DNA of 64,000 bases from Flavobacterium johnsoniae (GTDB lineage Bacteria; Bacteroidota; Bacteroidia; Flavobacteriales; Flavobacteriaceae): the NCBI RefSeq assembly GCF_030388325.1, contig NZ_CP103794.1:4836001-4900000 (forward strand). Direction: 5' to 3'. Below the pieces are notes generated by a model. That model was not told the origin of the DNA and searched no databases. It saw only the letters and a list, made by a program, of their open reading frames with translations. The position numbers and the translations under genes were made by a program. Positions 53,420 to 63,000 of this stretch are shown here, one piece after another. Within the stretch, counting starts at the first letter, position 1. The number at the start of each line of letters is the position of its first letter.

Positions 53420-54830
53420 ATTCTATTTTTTCGTTGACCGTACTTTTCAGTACGGCATCTTTTGTTACTATTTCAATCTCTTCGCCTTCCTTTATGCTCC
53501 CTGCTCCGTTTACAATTTTATTGTTTTTTCGGATCACGGCATATCCTCTGCTGAGCACATTCTGCGGGGAGAGCAGCTTTATAGTTTTATGGTGGTCCTC
53601 CAATTGGAGTCTGCGGCTTCGCAGGTACTGGCTGGTAAAGATCTTCAGGTTCGCTTTTAAATGCTGAAGATTGCTGTTTTCCTGCTGGATGATGCTCTGT
53701 GGTCGCTGCAGTGTTTTCTGCGCAGTCAGCAGCAGGTTTTGCTTTTTCTCCGCCAGTATGTCCCTGCTGGTCCGGACAATATGCTGATGGGTAAGCATGA
53801 GTTCTTCTTTCTGCACGGCAATCAGTTGTTTCGCATTATGGGTAACCGTGCTTTTAAGTCCGCTGAGTTCTTTATAATACCCAAGGAAAAGCTGCTGCGA
53901 TTTAATAACTATTATCCTTTGCAGTGACAGTATATGCTGCTCGAAACTGCGGTTGTGCGCTATGATAAACTCCGCCGCCTTGGTTGGTGTTTTGGTATGG
54001 GTATGGGCCATCAGGTCGGTAATGCTGACATTTTTCTGGTGCCCGATGCCGGTTATCACAGGGATCGGGAATTTTGCCACTGCCCTTCCGATATTGTAAT
54101 TGTCGAAAATCAAAAAATCAGACTGCGATCCGCCTCCCCTTGTGATGACAATGGCATCATAAGCAATTCCAGTGTTGTAGACATCAATAAGCTTGTTTAG
54201 GAACAGTTTGGCATTATTGTCCCCCTGAACAACGGTATGATAATCATCAATCTGAAAAACATAGCCAAAATCGTTATGCTGCATCGTATGGCGGAAATCC
54301 TCATTTCCGGCAGAACTGCTTGAGGAAATCACCGCAACCCTCTGAATTATCGCAGGAAGCTTCAGACGGCTGTTCAGCGTGGAGTAAAACTCTCCTTCTT
54401 TCTGTATGAAATCATTCTCTTTAACAAGCCTTGCAAGAGTGGCGTTGCGCTGCTGTTCCAGAATGCCGAGCATGAAATTGCTGTCGATATCCAGAAGGTT
54501 TACCGAAAGACCGTACAGCGGATGGAAATCCACGCTAACCTGAACAAGAACATGAAGATTGTTGGTAAAACGCTGTCCGGTGCTGTTTTCAAAATCAAGG
54601 ATCTTTAGTGCTCCTGCTCCCCAGCTCTTGCCCATTATTTTAGCAGTGATCGTACTGCCTTTCTCTGATTTCTCCACCAGTTCAAAGTAATGGATCTTTT
54701 TATCGGCCTTGAAGGAATGGTTGGTGATATCTGCCACTACCCAGTACGTCTGTCCCTTAAAGCGGGAATGGATCGTATCCTGGATCTGGCCGGTGAGCTG
54801 TGAGAGTCTGATATGCTGGTCTGGTCCCAT
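53394..54830 (-). CDS. xseA: Exodeoxyribonuclease VII large subunit
   Basis: 478 residues. N-terminal OB-fold (QIQDTIHSRFKGQTYWVVADI), catalytic domain with RVAVISSSSSAGNEDF, AIVITRGGGSQSDF and IPVITGIGHQKNVSITDLMAHTHTKTPTKAAEFI (cited start IPVITGIGHQ), long coiled-coil arms, and a C-terminal RGYAVIRKNNKIV segment. It degrades single-stranded DNA into oligonucleotides. It is followed by xseB. Divergent from ssb; both are DNA-processing genes. Confidence 0.95.
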   Translation of the reverse strand: MGPDQHIRLSQLTGQIQDTIHSRFKGQTYWVVADITNHSFKADKKIHYFELVEKSEKGSTITAKIMGKSWGAGALKILDFENSTGQRFTNNLHVLVQVSVDFHPLYGLSVNLLDIDSNFMLGILEQQRNATLARLVKENDFIQKEGEFYSTLNSRLKLPAIIQRVAVISSSSSAGNEDFRHTMQHNDFGYVFQIDDYHTVVQGDNNAKLFLNKLIDVYNTGIAYDAIVITRGGGSQSDFLIFDNYNIGRAVAKFPIPVITGIGHQKNVSITDLMAHTHTKTPTKAAEFIIAHNRSFEQHILSLQRIIVIKSQQLFLGYYKELSGLKSTVTHNAKQLIAVQKEELMLTHQHIVRTSRDILAEKKQNLLLTAQKTLQRPQSIIQQENSNLQHLKANLKIFTSQYLRSRRLQLEDHHKTIKLLSPQNVLSRGYAVIRKNNKIVNGAGSIKEGEEIEIVTKDAVLKSTVNEKIEYDGKHTDL

Positions 54831-55150
54831 ATTGTTTTTAGGGGTCTGCTGCTGTTTGTTTTTTCTTCTTCACCGCTAAGATAGCTATTCTCAGGCGGAT
54901 CTCAAAAACAGAAAAAAGAGAGGTTAATTTTCAATTCAAAACGGGTTAAAAGGGCAGCCAAAGTAGTGCCCGCCCTCACCTGCATGCGCATAACGGCTCC
55001 TGGCCGCCCTTCGGGACTTATAGCACTCCGGCTCGGTATCTAGCCACTTTTCTTCTGCTTTCTTTTTTCCCGTTTTTTCTTTTGAAAAATTTGCGTTGCG
55101 GACGACGGAGGAAGAAATCTGAAATAAGTATTCACTAAAAATTTTATGTC
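54831..55150. other. Divergent spacer between xseA and ssb with GC-rich block
   Basis: 320 bases. A block at about 54951-55050 is much richer in G and C than its flanks and forms hairpins: GGGC-N12-GCCC (54950-54969 region), CCCTTCGGG (55007-55015) and GCATGC. No ORF on the ssb strand; the minus-strand frame 55040-55429 lies mainly under ssb. It could be a conserved RNA leader or DNA-processing site. Confidence 0.4.
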
Positions 55151-55537
55151 ATGGAAATCACAGGACGAATTGTAAAAGATGCCTCCGTTTTTAAAGTAAA
55201 AGAAAACCGTGAGGTGGTAAACTTCTCCATAGCAGTCAACGACAGCTATAAACCCAAAGGAAGCACAGAGGTCAAAAAGATTGTAACCTATATCGACTGT
55301 TCTTACTGGCTCAGGTCGGGACTGGCGCAGTGGCTCAAAAAAGGAACGCTCGTACAGCTCTTCGGGCGCATCGGGCTGAATGTCTATATCGGAAATGACG
55401 CCCGCGCGCACGGCGCTTTGACCTTTCACACATCGGATATTAAAATCCTTGTATTCCCCCAGACGCAGAGCACAAAAGCAGTACCTGCGGCTAAAAAGGA
55501 CAATAAAAACGAAGAGCCTGACGACCTGCCCTTCTAA
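55151..55537 (+). CDS. ssb: Single-stranded DNA-binding protein
   Basis: 128 residues. OB-fold in order: MEITGRIVKDASVFK, REVVNFSIAVND, YIDCSYWLRSGLAQWLKKGTLVQLFGRIGLNVYI. The C-terminal tail ends DDLPF, the acidic tip that recruits partner proteins. It is an element-type SSB: it protects the transferred strand after entry. It starts the block leading to the PcfK/PcfJ genes. Confidence 0.93.
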   Translation: MEITGRIVKDASVFKVKENREVVNFSIAVNDSYKPKGSTEVKKIVTYIDCSYWLRSGLAQWLKKGTLVQLFGRIGLNVYIGNDARAHGALTFHTSDIKILVFPQTQSTKAVPAAKKDNKNEEPDDLPF

Positions 55538-55581
55538 TTGTTATCTCCATTAAATTTTTACACACGCCTAAATGAAATAGT

Positions 55582-55941
55582 ATGAAAGCCTTAGAAAGAT
55601 CAAATTACAGTGGGTACCGTGTAAGCGATGCCTTTAATGAAATTATCCTAAAAAGCATTACTTCCTACAGCGGAAAACGCAGAGAAAAGCTCAAATCCTT
55701 TTTCCTTGATTTGCAGCAGGGAGGATGCGTGAGCGGCATGATTTCAGAATTTATCTACAACACGGACTGCAAAGCGTTTTACATCGAACATATCGATGAC
55801 CTTGAAAATATACGTACTGAACTGGAAGAAGCTATCGGCGAGCCGATCGAAAACCGATTTCAAGCCCCGCATTACACCTTTGTCTGCTGGCTCTGCTTCG
55901 AGGAATATTGTTATGAGCTCTATTCTAGGCTCTTTGAATAG
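55582..55941 (+). CDS. Hypothetical protein of mobile-element type
   Basis: 119 residues. YSGYRVSDAFNEIILKSI, YSGKRREKLKSFF, LQQGGCVSGMISEFIYN and a C-terminal aromatic/Cys-rich FVCWLCFEEYCYELYSR block. I recall this family next to PcfK/PcfJ genes in Bacteroidota elements (possibly DUF7222), but cannot verify the number. Soluble, function unknown. Gap to SSB is 44 bases. Confidence 0.6.
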   Translation: MKALERSNYSGYRVSDAFNEIILKSITSYSGKRREKLKSFFLDLQQGGCVSGMISEFIYNTDCKAFYIEHIDDLENIRTELEEAIGEPIENRFQAPHYTFVCWLCFEEYCYELYSRLFE

Positions 55942-55967
55942 AAATTTCCAACCTTAAATCTATTCTT

Positions 55968-56357
55968 ATGAAAGCTTCTGAAAATTTTAAAAATGCCATA
56001 GAGAAATACCTCAGCACTTTGGCGCAGGGCGATACCGCCTTTGCGCCGCACTTTGCCAAAGCATCCAAGAACCTCGAAAGCTGCATCCATTATATCTTCG
56101 GCGAGGTAAAAAAAACAGGCTTGTGCGCCTTTGACAATCAGGAAATCTTCGACATGGCAGTAAAGTACTACACCGATGATTCTATCGGCACGCCTGCGCC
56201 GATTGCGTGCAGAGCCGTGGTGCAGACCCCTGCACCGTCCGACCTTTTTACGCAGCCCGAAATCCCTGCTGCGCCTGTCAAAACCGAACCTGTTCCAACC
56301 GTAAAAAAAGACGTAAAACCTGCGGCGCAGACCGCCCTGACACTCTTTGACCTATGA
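55968..56357 (+). CDS. PcfK-like protein
   Basis: 129 residues. MKASENFKNAIEKYLSTLA, FAKASKNLESCIHYIFGEV and FDNQEIFDMAVKYYTDD match PcfK of conjugative elements; the C-terminal 45 residues are Pro/Ala/Thr-rich and end LFDL. It overlaps PcfJ by 4 bases (ATGA). In pCF10, pcfK sits in the transfer operon; the exact function is unknown. Confidence 0.85.
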   Translation: MKASENFKNAIEKYLSTLAQGDTAFAPHFAKASKNLESCIHYIFGEVKKTGLCAFDNQEIFDMAVKYYTDDSIGTPAPIACRAVVQTPAPSDLFTQPEIPAAPVKTEPVPTVKKDVKPAAQTALTLFDL

Positions 56358-57667
56358 CACCCAAAACCATCATCGAAAAGCAGCTGACGGCGCTGAGCGC
56401 CTCGCTTGCGCCTATTAGAGAAGAGGTATTTACTTGGGCAGAGCAGACTATTTTTCTCAAATGGGGTGTGTTGTCCCGCAGCAGGTTCTACTGCCTGGAC
56501 TGCGCCCACGTTTGGAAACCCTCCTGTCCAAGCACCTGCGCCAAGTTCACTTCCTGCCCTGCCTGCGCAGGCAGACTCAAAATGATGCCTTATAATCAGG
56601 TACATTTTAAGGAAACAGAATATTTCGCCGTTATCGAGCGCTGTGCGGGGTTTCAGGTGGTGCGCATGGACATTTCCCACAAGCACATGAAAAAGAATTT
56701 CGCACCCTCCTATTTCCATAAGGAAGTCATGCAGCATTGGATAAACCCCAAAGGTGACGTTCGCACGCTCGCACGCAGCACCAATGTGTTTTCCAGTAAC
56801 CTTGATGCATGGAAATTCTATTCCCCGCTTGAAATAAAGCCAAAGGATTTCATCCGCAATTCCAGATTCTATATCAATCCCTTCAAGGTTTATCCGCAGA
56901 TGAAAGTGCTTCCGATCTTAAAACGCAACGGCTTCAAGACTTCGGTATATGACATTGCACCGCACTTATTGTTTTCATCGCTTTTATCCGACCCTGTTGC
57001 AGAAACCCTTTTAAAATCCCGACAGCTGAACCTGTTGCAGTATTACCTCTGCGCATCACGGCAGAACATCCGCCGCAACTGGCAGGCGGTGAAGACCGTC
57101 ATCCGAAACCATTACAAAATTTCAGATGTCCCCGTTTGGGAGGATTATCTCGAACTGCTGCGGTATTTCAAAAAAGACCTTTCATGTCCTTTGTATGTCT
57201 GCCCCGAAAACCTCTGCGAAGCGCACGACCATTTTGTGAAAAAGAAAAGGGACTTGCTTCGCAAGAAAAAACTCCGCGACCTGCGCCTTGAAATCGAAAA
57301 GGCGCAGAAAAGATATGCAAACGACAAAAAGCGCTTTTTCGGGCTGTCGTTCCGCGATGGGCAGCTCAGCATTTCCGTTATTGAAGAAGTAAAAGATTTT
57401 ATGGCCGAGGGCGACGACTTGGGGCATTGCGTGTTTACCAATGAGTATTATGTTAGAAAAGATTCGCTGATACTCTCGGCAAAGTTCTGCGATAAGTCCA
57501 TGGAAACCATCGAAATTTCACTCAGCCGTATGGAAATCCTGCAGTGCAGGGGACTGAAAAACAAGCCCTCCAGACATCACAGACAGATCCTGCAGCTGCT
57601 GAGCCAAAACTTATATCAGATAAAGGAGCGCATGAAAAAAAGAAAACCCAAAATTATAAGCCGATAA
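56354..57667 (+). CDS. PcfJ-like protein
   Basis: 437 residues. N-terminal zinc-ribbon pattern CLDC..CPSTC..CPAC (about 48-80), a central helical part, and the PcfJ signature VKDFMAEGDDLGHCVFTNEYY near residue 345, followed by SMETIEISLSRMEILQCRGLKN. The stop codon lies inside the terminator stem. PcfJ proteins accompany PcfK in conjugative elements; a DNA-handling role is inferred from the zinc ribbon. Confidence 0.85.
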   Translation: MTPKTIIEKQLTALSASLAPIREEVFTWAEQTIFLKWGVLSRSRFYCLDCAHVWKPSCPSTCAKFTSCPACAGRLKMMPYNQVHFKETEYFAVIERCAGFQVVRMDISHKHMKKNFAPSYFHKEVMQHWINPKGDVRTLARSTNVFSSNLDAWKFYSPLEIKPKDFIRNSRFYINPFKVYPQMKVLPILKRNGFKTSVYDIAPHLLFSSLLSDPVAETLLKSRQLNLLQYYLCASRQNIRRNWQAVKTVIRNHYKISDVPVWEDYLELLRYFKKDLSCPLYVCPENLCEAHDHFVKKKRDLLRKKKLRDLRLEIEKAQKRYANDKKRFFGLSFRDGQLSISVIEEVKDFMAEGDDLGHCVFTNEYYVRKDSLILSAKFCDKSMETIEISLSRMEILQCRGLKNKPSRHHRQILQLLSQNLYQIKERMKKRKPKIISR

Positions 57668-57684
57668 GCATATCGGCTTTTTTT
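57658..57684 (+). terminator. Terminator of the ssb-pcfJ block
   Basis: AAGCCGATA (57658-57666), loop AGCA, TATCGGCTT (57671-57679), then T tract to 57684. The stem includes the pcfJ stop codon. Confidence 0.85.
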
Positions 57685-57707
57685 ATGCAGTGAAATCAAA
57701 GCCCGAA

Positions 57708-57735
57708 AGCCCGCCGTCCTCCCGGACGGCGGGCT
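57708..57735 (-). terminator. Strong GC stem between convergent genes
   Basis: AGCCCGCCGTCC (57708-57719) and GGACGGCGGGCT (57724-57735), perfect 12-base arms, loop TCCC. On the minus strand it ends the gene at 57764; the T tract is weak (TTTC). Confidence 0.65.
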
Positions 57736-57763
57736 CTGGATTCCAATGCCTGCCAAAGCCGCA

Positions 57764-58009
57764 TTACTTTAAGGTAATCGCATCGGCAAGGTTTTCCTGA
57801 TCGATAAAGGCCGTTATATACTGCCGGGCTTCACCGCGCTTCTCCAGATCCGTTTCAAAGGTATTGAGATGATACTCCTCGTCCTGGTCCAGGATATGAA
57901 TGATCTCGGTATAGCCTTTCGAAATCAGGCTCCCTTTGAGCTTGATCACGGTGAGCTGCTGGTGCGGGTCCAAATCTTTTCTCACCTTTAATTGTATTGC
58001 TTTTTCCAT
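57764..58009 (-). CDS. Hypothetical small protein
   Basis: 81 residues from ATG at 58009 (MEKAIQLKVRKDLDPHQQLT). Charged, alpha/beta, no signal. Motif-like stretch EEYHLNTFETDLEKRGEARQYI. Small proteins of this kind sit beside PcfJ in Bacteroidota elements; no family recognised with certainty. Convergent with pcfJ across two terminators. Confidence 0.6.
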   Translation of the reverse strand: MEKAIQLKVRKDLDPHQQLTVIKLKGSLISKGYTEIIHILDQDEEYHLNTFETDLEKRGEARQYITAFIDQENLADAITLK

Positions 58010-58282
58010 TGTGAAAGATCTGTATGTTAGGGTAGTTGTAATTCTCCTATCAAATATAGCAATTAAGACCGCAGCCACAGCACCGGGTACTGTTAAAAAA
58101 AGACAAGCAGCATTTTACCGCACATGTTAATTTAGTAAGAAAAATAAAATTTACTGTAAGAAAAAAAATAAGGAAATGATTTAATTTTAGGGAGGCAGAA
58201 TTTTAAAAACGTTTAGCCCTCACAATGGAAAATCAAAACTGGACAAAGCTAAATTACTTAATTTAAAGCGTATCTTTAAGAC

Positions 58283-58708
58283 ATGAGAAGAAACGGAGAA
58301 ATAATAATAATCGAAGATGACGAGGATGACAGGCTCTTCCTTAAGGATATTTTTGAAAGCCTGGACTATCCCAACAAAATAAAATTCATTGAAGACCCAA
58401 TGGATGCCCTTTCTTACCTTTCCAATTCGAAGGTGAGGCCTTTCCTTATTTTGTCAGATATCAATATGCCCAAGATTAATGGCTTTGAACTCCGCGAACA
58501 GATACTTGCCCTGGCGGAAATCCGCGAGAAATGTACTCCTTACATCTTTCTTTCCACCTCGAAAAACCCGGAAAATGTACTCAGGGCGTACCGCTGCCAA
58601 GTACAGGGATACTTTAGGAAAGAAGAAGACTTCTCAGTCTATCAAGCCATGATAAAAAACATTGTGGAATACTGGCGCCTAAGCCTTACTCCGGGATCAG
58701 CACTGTAA
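58283..58708 (+). CDS. CheY-like single-domain response regulator
   Basis: 141 residues. Acidic pocket IIIIEDDEDD, phospho-acceptor Asp59 in ILSDINMPKI, Ser/Thr in IFLSTSKNP and Lys in QGYFRKEEDF, so all catalytic positions are present. No output domain, so it signals by protein contact, probably with the histidine kinase at 60027. It is convergent with a second receiver. Confidence 0.9.
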   Translation: MRRNGEIIIIEDDEDDRLFLKDIFESLDYPNKIKFIEDPMDALSYLSNSKVRPFLILSDINMPKINGFELREQILALAEIREKCTPYIFLSTSKNPENVLRAYRCQVQGYFRKEEDFSVYQAMIKNIVEYWRLSLTPGSAL

Positions 58709-58803
58709 AAAACACATCTGCTTTATTTATATTGTACGAATCCGCCCGCTGAACTTCAGGTAAAATCTGTTGCGGCTTTCTATTTTTTTTCTTGCTCGAA
58801 ACA

Positions 58804-59196
58804 TCAAAATGGCTTTGGCTGCAAAAGCGAATCCAGCTGGGAAAGAAGCTCGCCAAAACTGTTGGGCTTGCTGATATAGGCAAGGATGTTATGCTGCCCG
58901 ATTTTGCTCTTCATGAAATCCGCTGAGGGGGTCGAGATCATCACTACAGGAATATCCTTCAGCCTTGCGTCATTTTTTAAAGAGACCAGCAGCTCCAGCC
59001 CATTGATTCTGGGCATATTATAATCTAGAAAAATCAGTTCGGGCAGCTTATCAGACCCCCTGAGTTCTTCCAAGGCAGTCTGCGGACTGCTCTCCCATCG
59101 CAGCAGTATGTTTTTATTGAGCTGGTCTACCGCTTCCATAAACAGCTCGGCATCTTCACGGTCATCATCGATAAGCAGAATACTTCTATATAACAT
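58804..59196 (-). CDS. CheY-like single-domain response regulator
   Basis: 130 residues. ILLIDDDRED, Asp58 in IFLDYNMPRI, VVMISTPS and Lys in AYISKPNS are the complete receiver set. No output domain. It belongs to the family of rcp1-like receivers found near PAS/GAF kinases; its partner is probably the kinase at 60027. Confidence 0.9.
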   Translation of the reverse strand: MLYRSILLIDDDREDAELFMEAVDQLNKNILLRWESSPQTALEELRGSDKLPELIFLDYNMPRINGLELLVSLKNDARLKDIPVVMISTPSADFMKSKIGQHNILAYISKPNSFGELLSQLDSLLQPKPF

Positions 59197-59481
59197 GGCG
59201 CATACATTTTTAAGCTCCTCGACTGCAGTTAAATACGGTTTTTAGTCCGATGCGGTTTGGCGCGGCAGGCAAAAAAAGATAAATCACCTATACAGCCGCC
59301 CTTAAAGGTACGGCGATTTTCTGCAGCAAATGGACGCTGGCTGCCAGATGTGGAAATTTTACAACTCTATTTTGGAATTATATAAAAAAAATGCTGCCGT
59401 GAAGATTATTTTTGCGTTTTTATAGGATTTTTCATCCTTGCCTATCTGTTTTCTTTTGGTTTTAAATTAGAACTGCAGACT

Positions 59482-59676
59482 ATGAGAACCCTACTGTTCC
59501 TTTTTTGTACACTGGCTGTCTGGGGCTGTTATCCGCAGCAGCACCATGATCCTAAAGTGCTTCTTGCCATGGAAACCTATGCTTTTTTGAAAGGACAGAG
59601 TGCCGCCCTGAAAAAGGCCGCCAGCCAATTCCCTGCCTTTGCAAAAGAATCCAAAAAAAATGGTTTAAAAAAATAG
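59482..59676 (+). CDS. Small lipoprotein
   Basis: 64 residues. Signal with lipobox AVWGC-YP (Cys about residue 16); mature region lysine- and alanine-rich (LKKAASQFPAFAKESKKNGLKK), like a short helix. No family recognised. It lies alone between the receivers and the kinase. Confidence 0.5.
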   Translation: MRTLLFLFCTLAVWGCYPQQHHDPKVLLAMETYAFLKGQSAALKKAASQFPAFAKESKKNGLKK

Positions 59677-60026
59677 TCGGCTCCGGCTTCCCACAGACAA
59701 AACCTTAAAAATGCCCTTGCAGTATGAAGATGTAGTGTTTGGCATTATTTAACTAAAGTTTTATGCCGCAAATGCAGTTGAAAAACTAAAGCCTTAAAAG
59801 TGACAATTTTAAAATTTTTCATAAAAATTGTATAAAAGCTGCCACAGCGGAAAAATTAATTTTACGCAAGACAAAAACTATTTTTTTACGCTGGCTGTTA
59901 GGCAGAAACAGCATACCGGATGACGAAGTCCGTTCCATCGGAACCGCAACAAAAAATAAAATTGCTTACTTTTACAAAACCAAAACTGTTATCCTGTATG
60001 CAGCAGCCCTTCCTAAAACTAGAAAA
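59677..60026. other. Gene-free upstream region of the kinase
   Basis: 350 bases. A TACTTTTA at 59967-59974 is close to the -7 consensus. An ATG at 59998 opens a 10-codon frame that ends just after the kinase TTG start in another frame and is no alternative start. Nothing else seen. Confidence 0.4.
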
Positions 60027-63000
60027 TTGAATCAAGACCCAAATACTTCAGACTTTTACTTTCTTCAAAATGGAGGTGAAGCCGCCGAGCTAATTGAAAA
60101 TATTGACTGGGAAAGCCATACTTTGGGCACTCCGGACACCTGGCCGGAGAACCTCAAAAACACCATTGCCACAATCGTGTCCTCAAAATTTCCGATGTTT
60201 CTCTATTGGGGTGATCAGCTGATACAGTTCTACAATGATGCCTATCGTCCCAGTTTCGGAAATGAGGGCAGACATCCCAAAGCCATGGGACAGAAAGCCG
60301 TGGACTGCTGGCCTGAAATATGGGATTTTATCCATCCGCTGATTCAAAAAGTGCTGTCAACGGGAGAAAGCATCTGGTACGACGACCTGCTGCTGCCAAT
60401 ATTCCGAAACGGCAAAATGGAAGACGTATACTGGACTTTCAGCTATAGCCCGATAAGGGACGACCGCCGCCAGATCAAGGGTGTATTGGTAATCTGCAAT
60501 GAAACCACTGAAAAAGTAAACAGCAGACTTCATCTGCAGCAAAGCAGCGACGAGCTGGAATTTGCCATCAACGCCGCCGAATTTGGGACTTATGACCTGG
60601 ATCCAAGGACACGGCGCTTTTCTTCAAATGCAAGGCTCAAGGACTGGTTCGGGCTCAAAGCCGATCAGCAGGTGAAACTCGAACATGCCCTGGGGGCAGT
60701 CGCAGAGAAGGACCGTCAGCGTGTCACTGAATCAATTAATTATGCACTCCGATATGAATCAGGCGGGCGATACGATATTGAGTATACCATCATCCACCCC
60801 ATTACCAAAATACCGCGGATTGTGCATGCCCTTGGAAAGGCATGGTTTGACAATACTAAAACCGCATACCGCTTTAACGGCATCCTGCAGGATATCACCC
60901 AGCACCGCAAAGCAGCCCAAGAGCTTCAAAAATCAAGACAGCTCACCGATCTTACCATACAGAGCATGGGTTTGGGACTTTTCAGCGTGGATTATGCCGC
61001 TGATACCCTTGAGTATTCCGCTGAATTCAGCAGGATCCTCTCTGGAAATTTTAAACCCGGCCTGGGAAGGAAGGATTTCCTCAAATACGTGCATCCCGAT
61101 GACCTGCATCTGAGAACCGCCGCCATCAAAAGCGGCATGGAAAATGGCACCTTTAACTATGCCCCAAGGGTTATTTGGGACGACGGAAGCATACACCAAA
61201 TTGCCATATCAGCGGCACGCATCATCAATTCCGAAGCAAAAGCACCGATGTTCTCCGGAACGGTCGCCGACATCACCGAGAAGGAAAACAGCCGTCTGGC
61301 CCTTGAGCAGGCACAGTCACGTCTTGAGATGACCAAGCGGGAGGCAGACCGCCATTTTTCAAATGTAACCGACAGCTCCCCTACCGGGTTATGGCTTTCC
61401 AATCCGCAGGGAATGTTTACCTACTTCAACAAAACCCTTATTGATTTCACAGGGGTGCCCTACCAGGAACTGCTGGAGGGAAAATGGACCTGGGTCATTG
61501 CCGAGCAGGACTATAAAAAAACCAAAGAAGCATACCTTAAGGCACTGGAGCAGAAAAGCCATTTCGATGTGCTTTTCCGGGCAAGGAAAAACAATGGGCA
61601 GCTGATCTGGTGCCGCGCCGCCGGCGACCCTTTTTATGATGCCGACGGACAGTACGGCGGCTACGCCGGGTTCTGCATGGACATCGATGAAATAATTTCC
61701 GTGCGCCAGGCCGTTATTGAAAGCCAGAACCAGCTCACCTCGATGATCGAGCAGTCCCCCGTGGGGATCTGCCTCTTTACAGGACTGGATATGAAGATCG
61801 AAATTGCCAATGATATAATGATTGGATACTGGGGCAAGGACAGCTCCGTGATAGGGCTTCCCATGGAAGAAGCTGTTCCCGAATTAAGGGGGCAGCCTTT
61901 TATGGATATCCTGCAGCAGGTCTACCGTACAGGCGAAACCTATTACGGCCATTCCGTACCGGCGGACCTGAAGCTCAACGGAAAAATCAGCACCTATTAT
62001 TTTGAGTTTACCTATACCCCGATCCGCGACTCCAAAGGCACGATTTACGGGGTTATGGACATTGCCATTGACGTTACCGATCAGGTCATCGCCACCAAAA
62101 AACTCGAAGAGACAAGGATGGCGCTCGCAGGGGCTATTGAACTGGCCGAACTCTCCACATGGACGCTCGATGCCGAATCTAAAACCATTACCTGTTCGGA
62201 CCGTTTTAAGGAGTGGCTCGGTTTAAGCGCCGGCACCGCAGACCGGGAAGAGTTCCTGCAGCGCATCAGCGAACCCTACAGGCATAAAGTTGCCGCGGCC
62301 CTGGAAGAGGCCCTCAGCGGTTCGGCCGAACAATTTTATGATTATGAATTTCAGATTGTAAACAAAATAACAGGACAGCAGCGCATTATCCATGCCAACG
62401 CCCAGGTGCAGTACGGCAAGGATGATGTGGTAAAATCACTCAGCGGCACGGCGCAGGACGTGACCAAAGAAAAGGAACTCCAGCAGGAGCTTACCTTCAA
62501 GGTAAAGGAGCAGACCGCCGAGCTGCAGACTAAAAATGCCGAACTCGAGGCCAACAACCGCGAGCTTTCGCAGTTTGCCTATATCGCCTCCCACGACCTG
62601 CAGGAACCCATAAGAAAAATCAGCGTTTTTACCGATCTGCTGCAGAACAATCTGGGAAAGAACCCCGAGAAGGTAAATACTTATATCGACAAGATCAGCT
62701 CTTCTTCCAGAAGGATGGAGAACCTCATTAAGGATGTGCTGCAGTTTTCAAAGCTCACCCATATTTCACATCAATTTGTACCGGTAAACCTCAATACAGT
62801 GCTCAGCGAAATATTGGCAGATTTTGAACTGGTCATCGAACAGAAAAATGCCCAGGTAAGCATCGGGCAGCTTCCCCTCGTGCAGGCCATACCGCTTCAG
62901 ATGTCACAGCTTTTCGGCAATCTGCTCTCCAATGCCCTGAAATATACCAAGCCCGGCACCAGGCCCGAAATCAGCATTAACGCACAGCCTGTTCCAGAAG

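Noticed and set aside
55040..55429. 129-residue minus-strand frame under ssb
   Set aside because: Overlaps the SSB OB-fold on the other strand; no family resemblance.
56168..56737. 189-residue minus-strand frame under pcfK/pcfJ
   Set aside because: Antisense to two recognised genes; Gly/Ala/Cys-rich sequence typical of a shadow frame.
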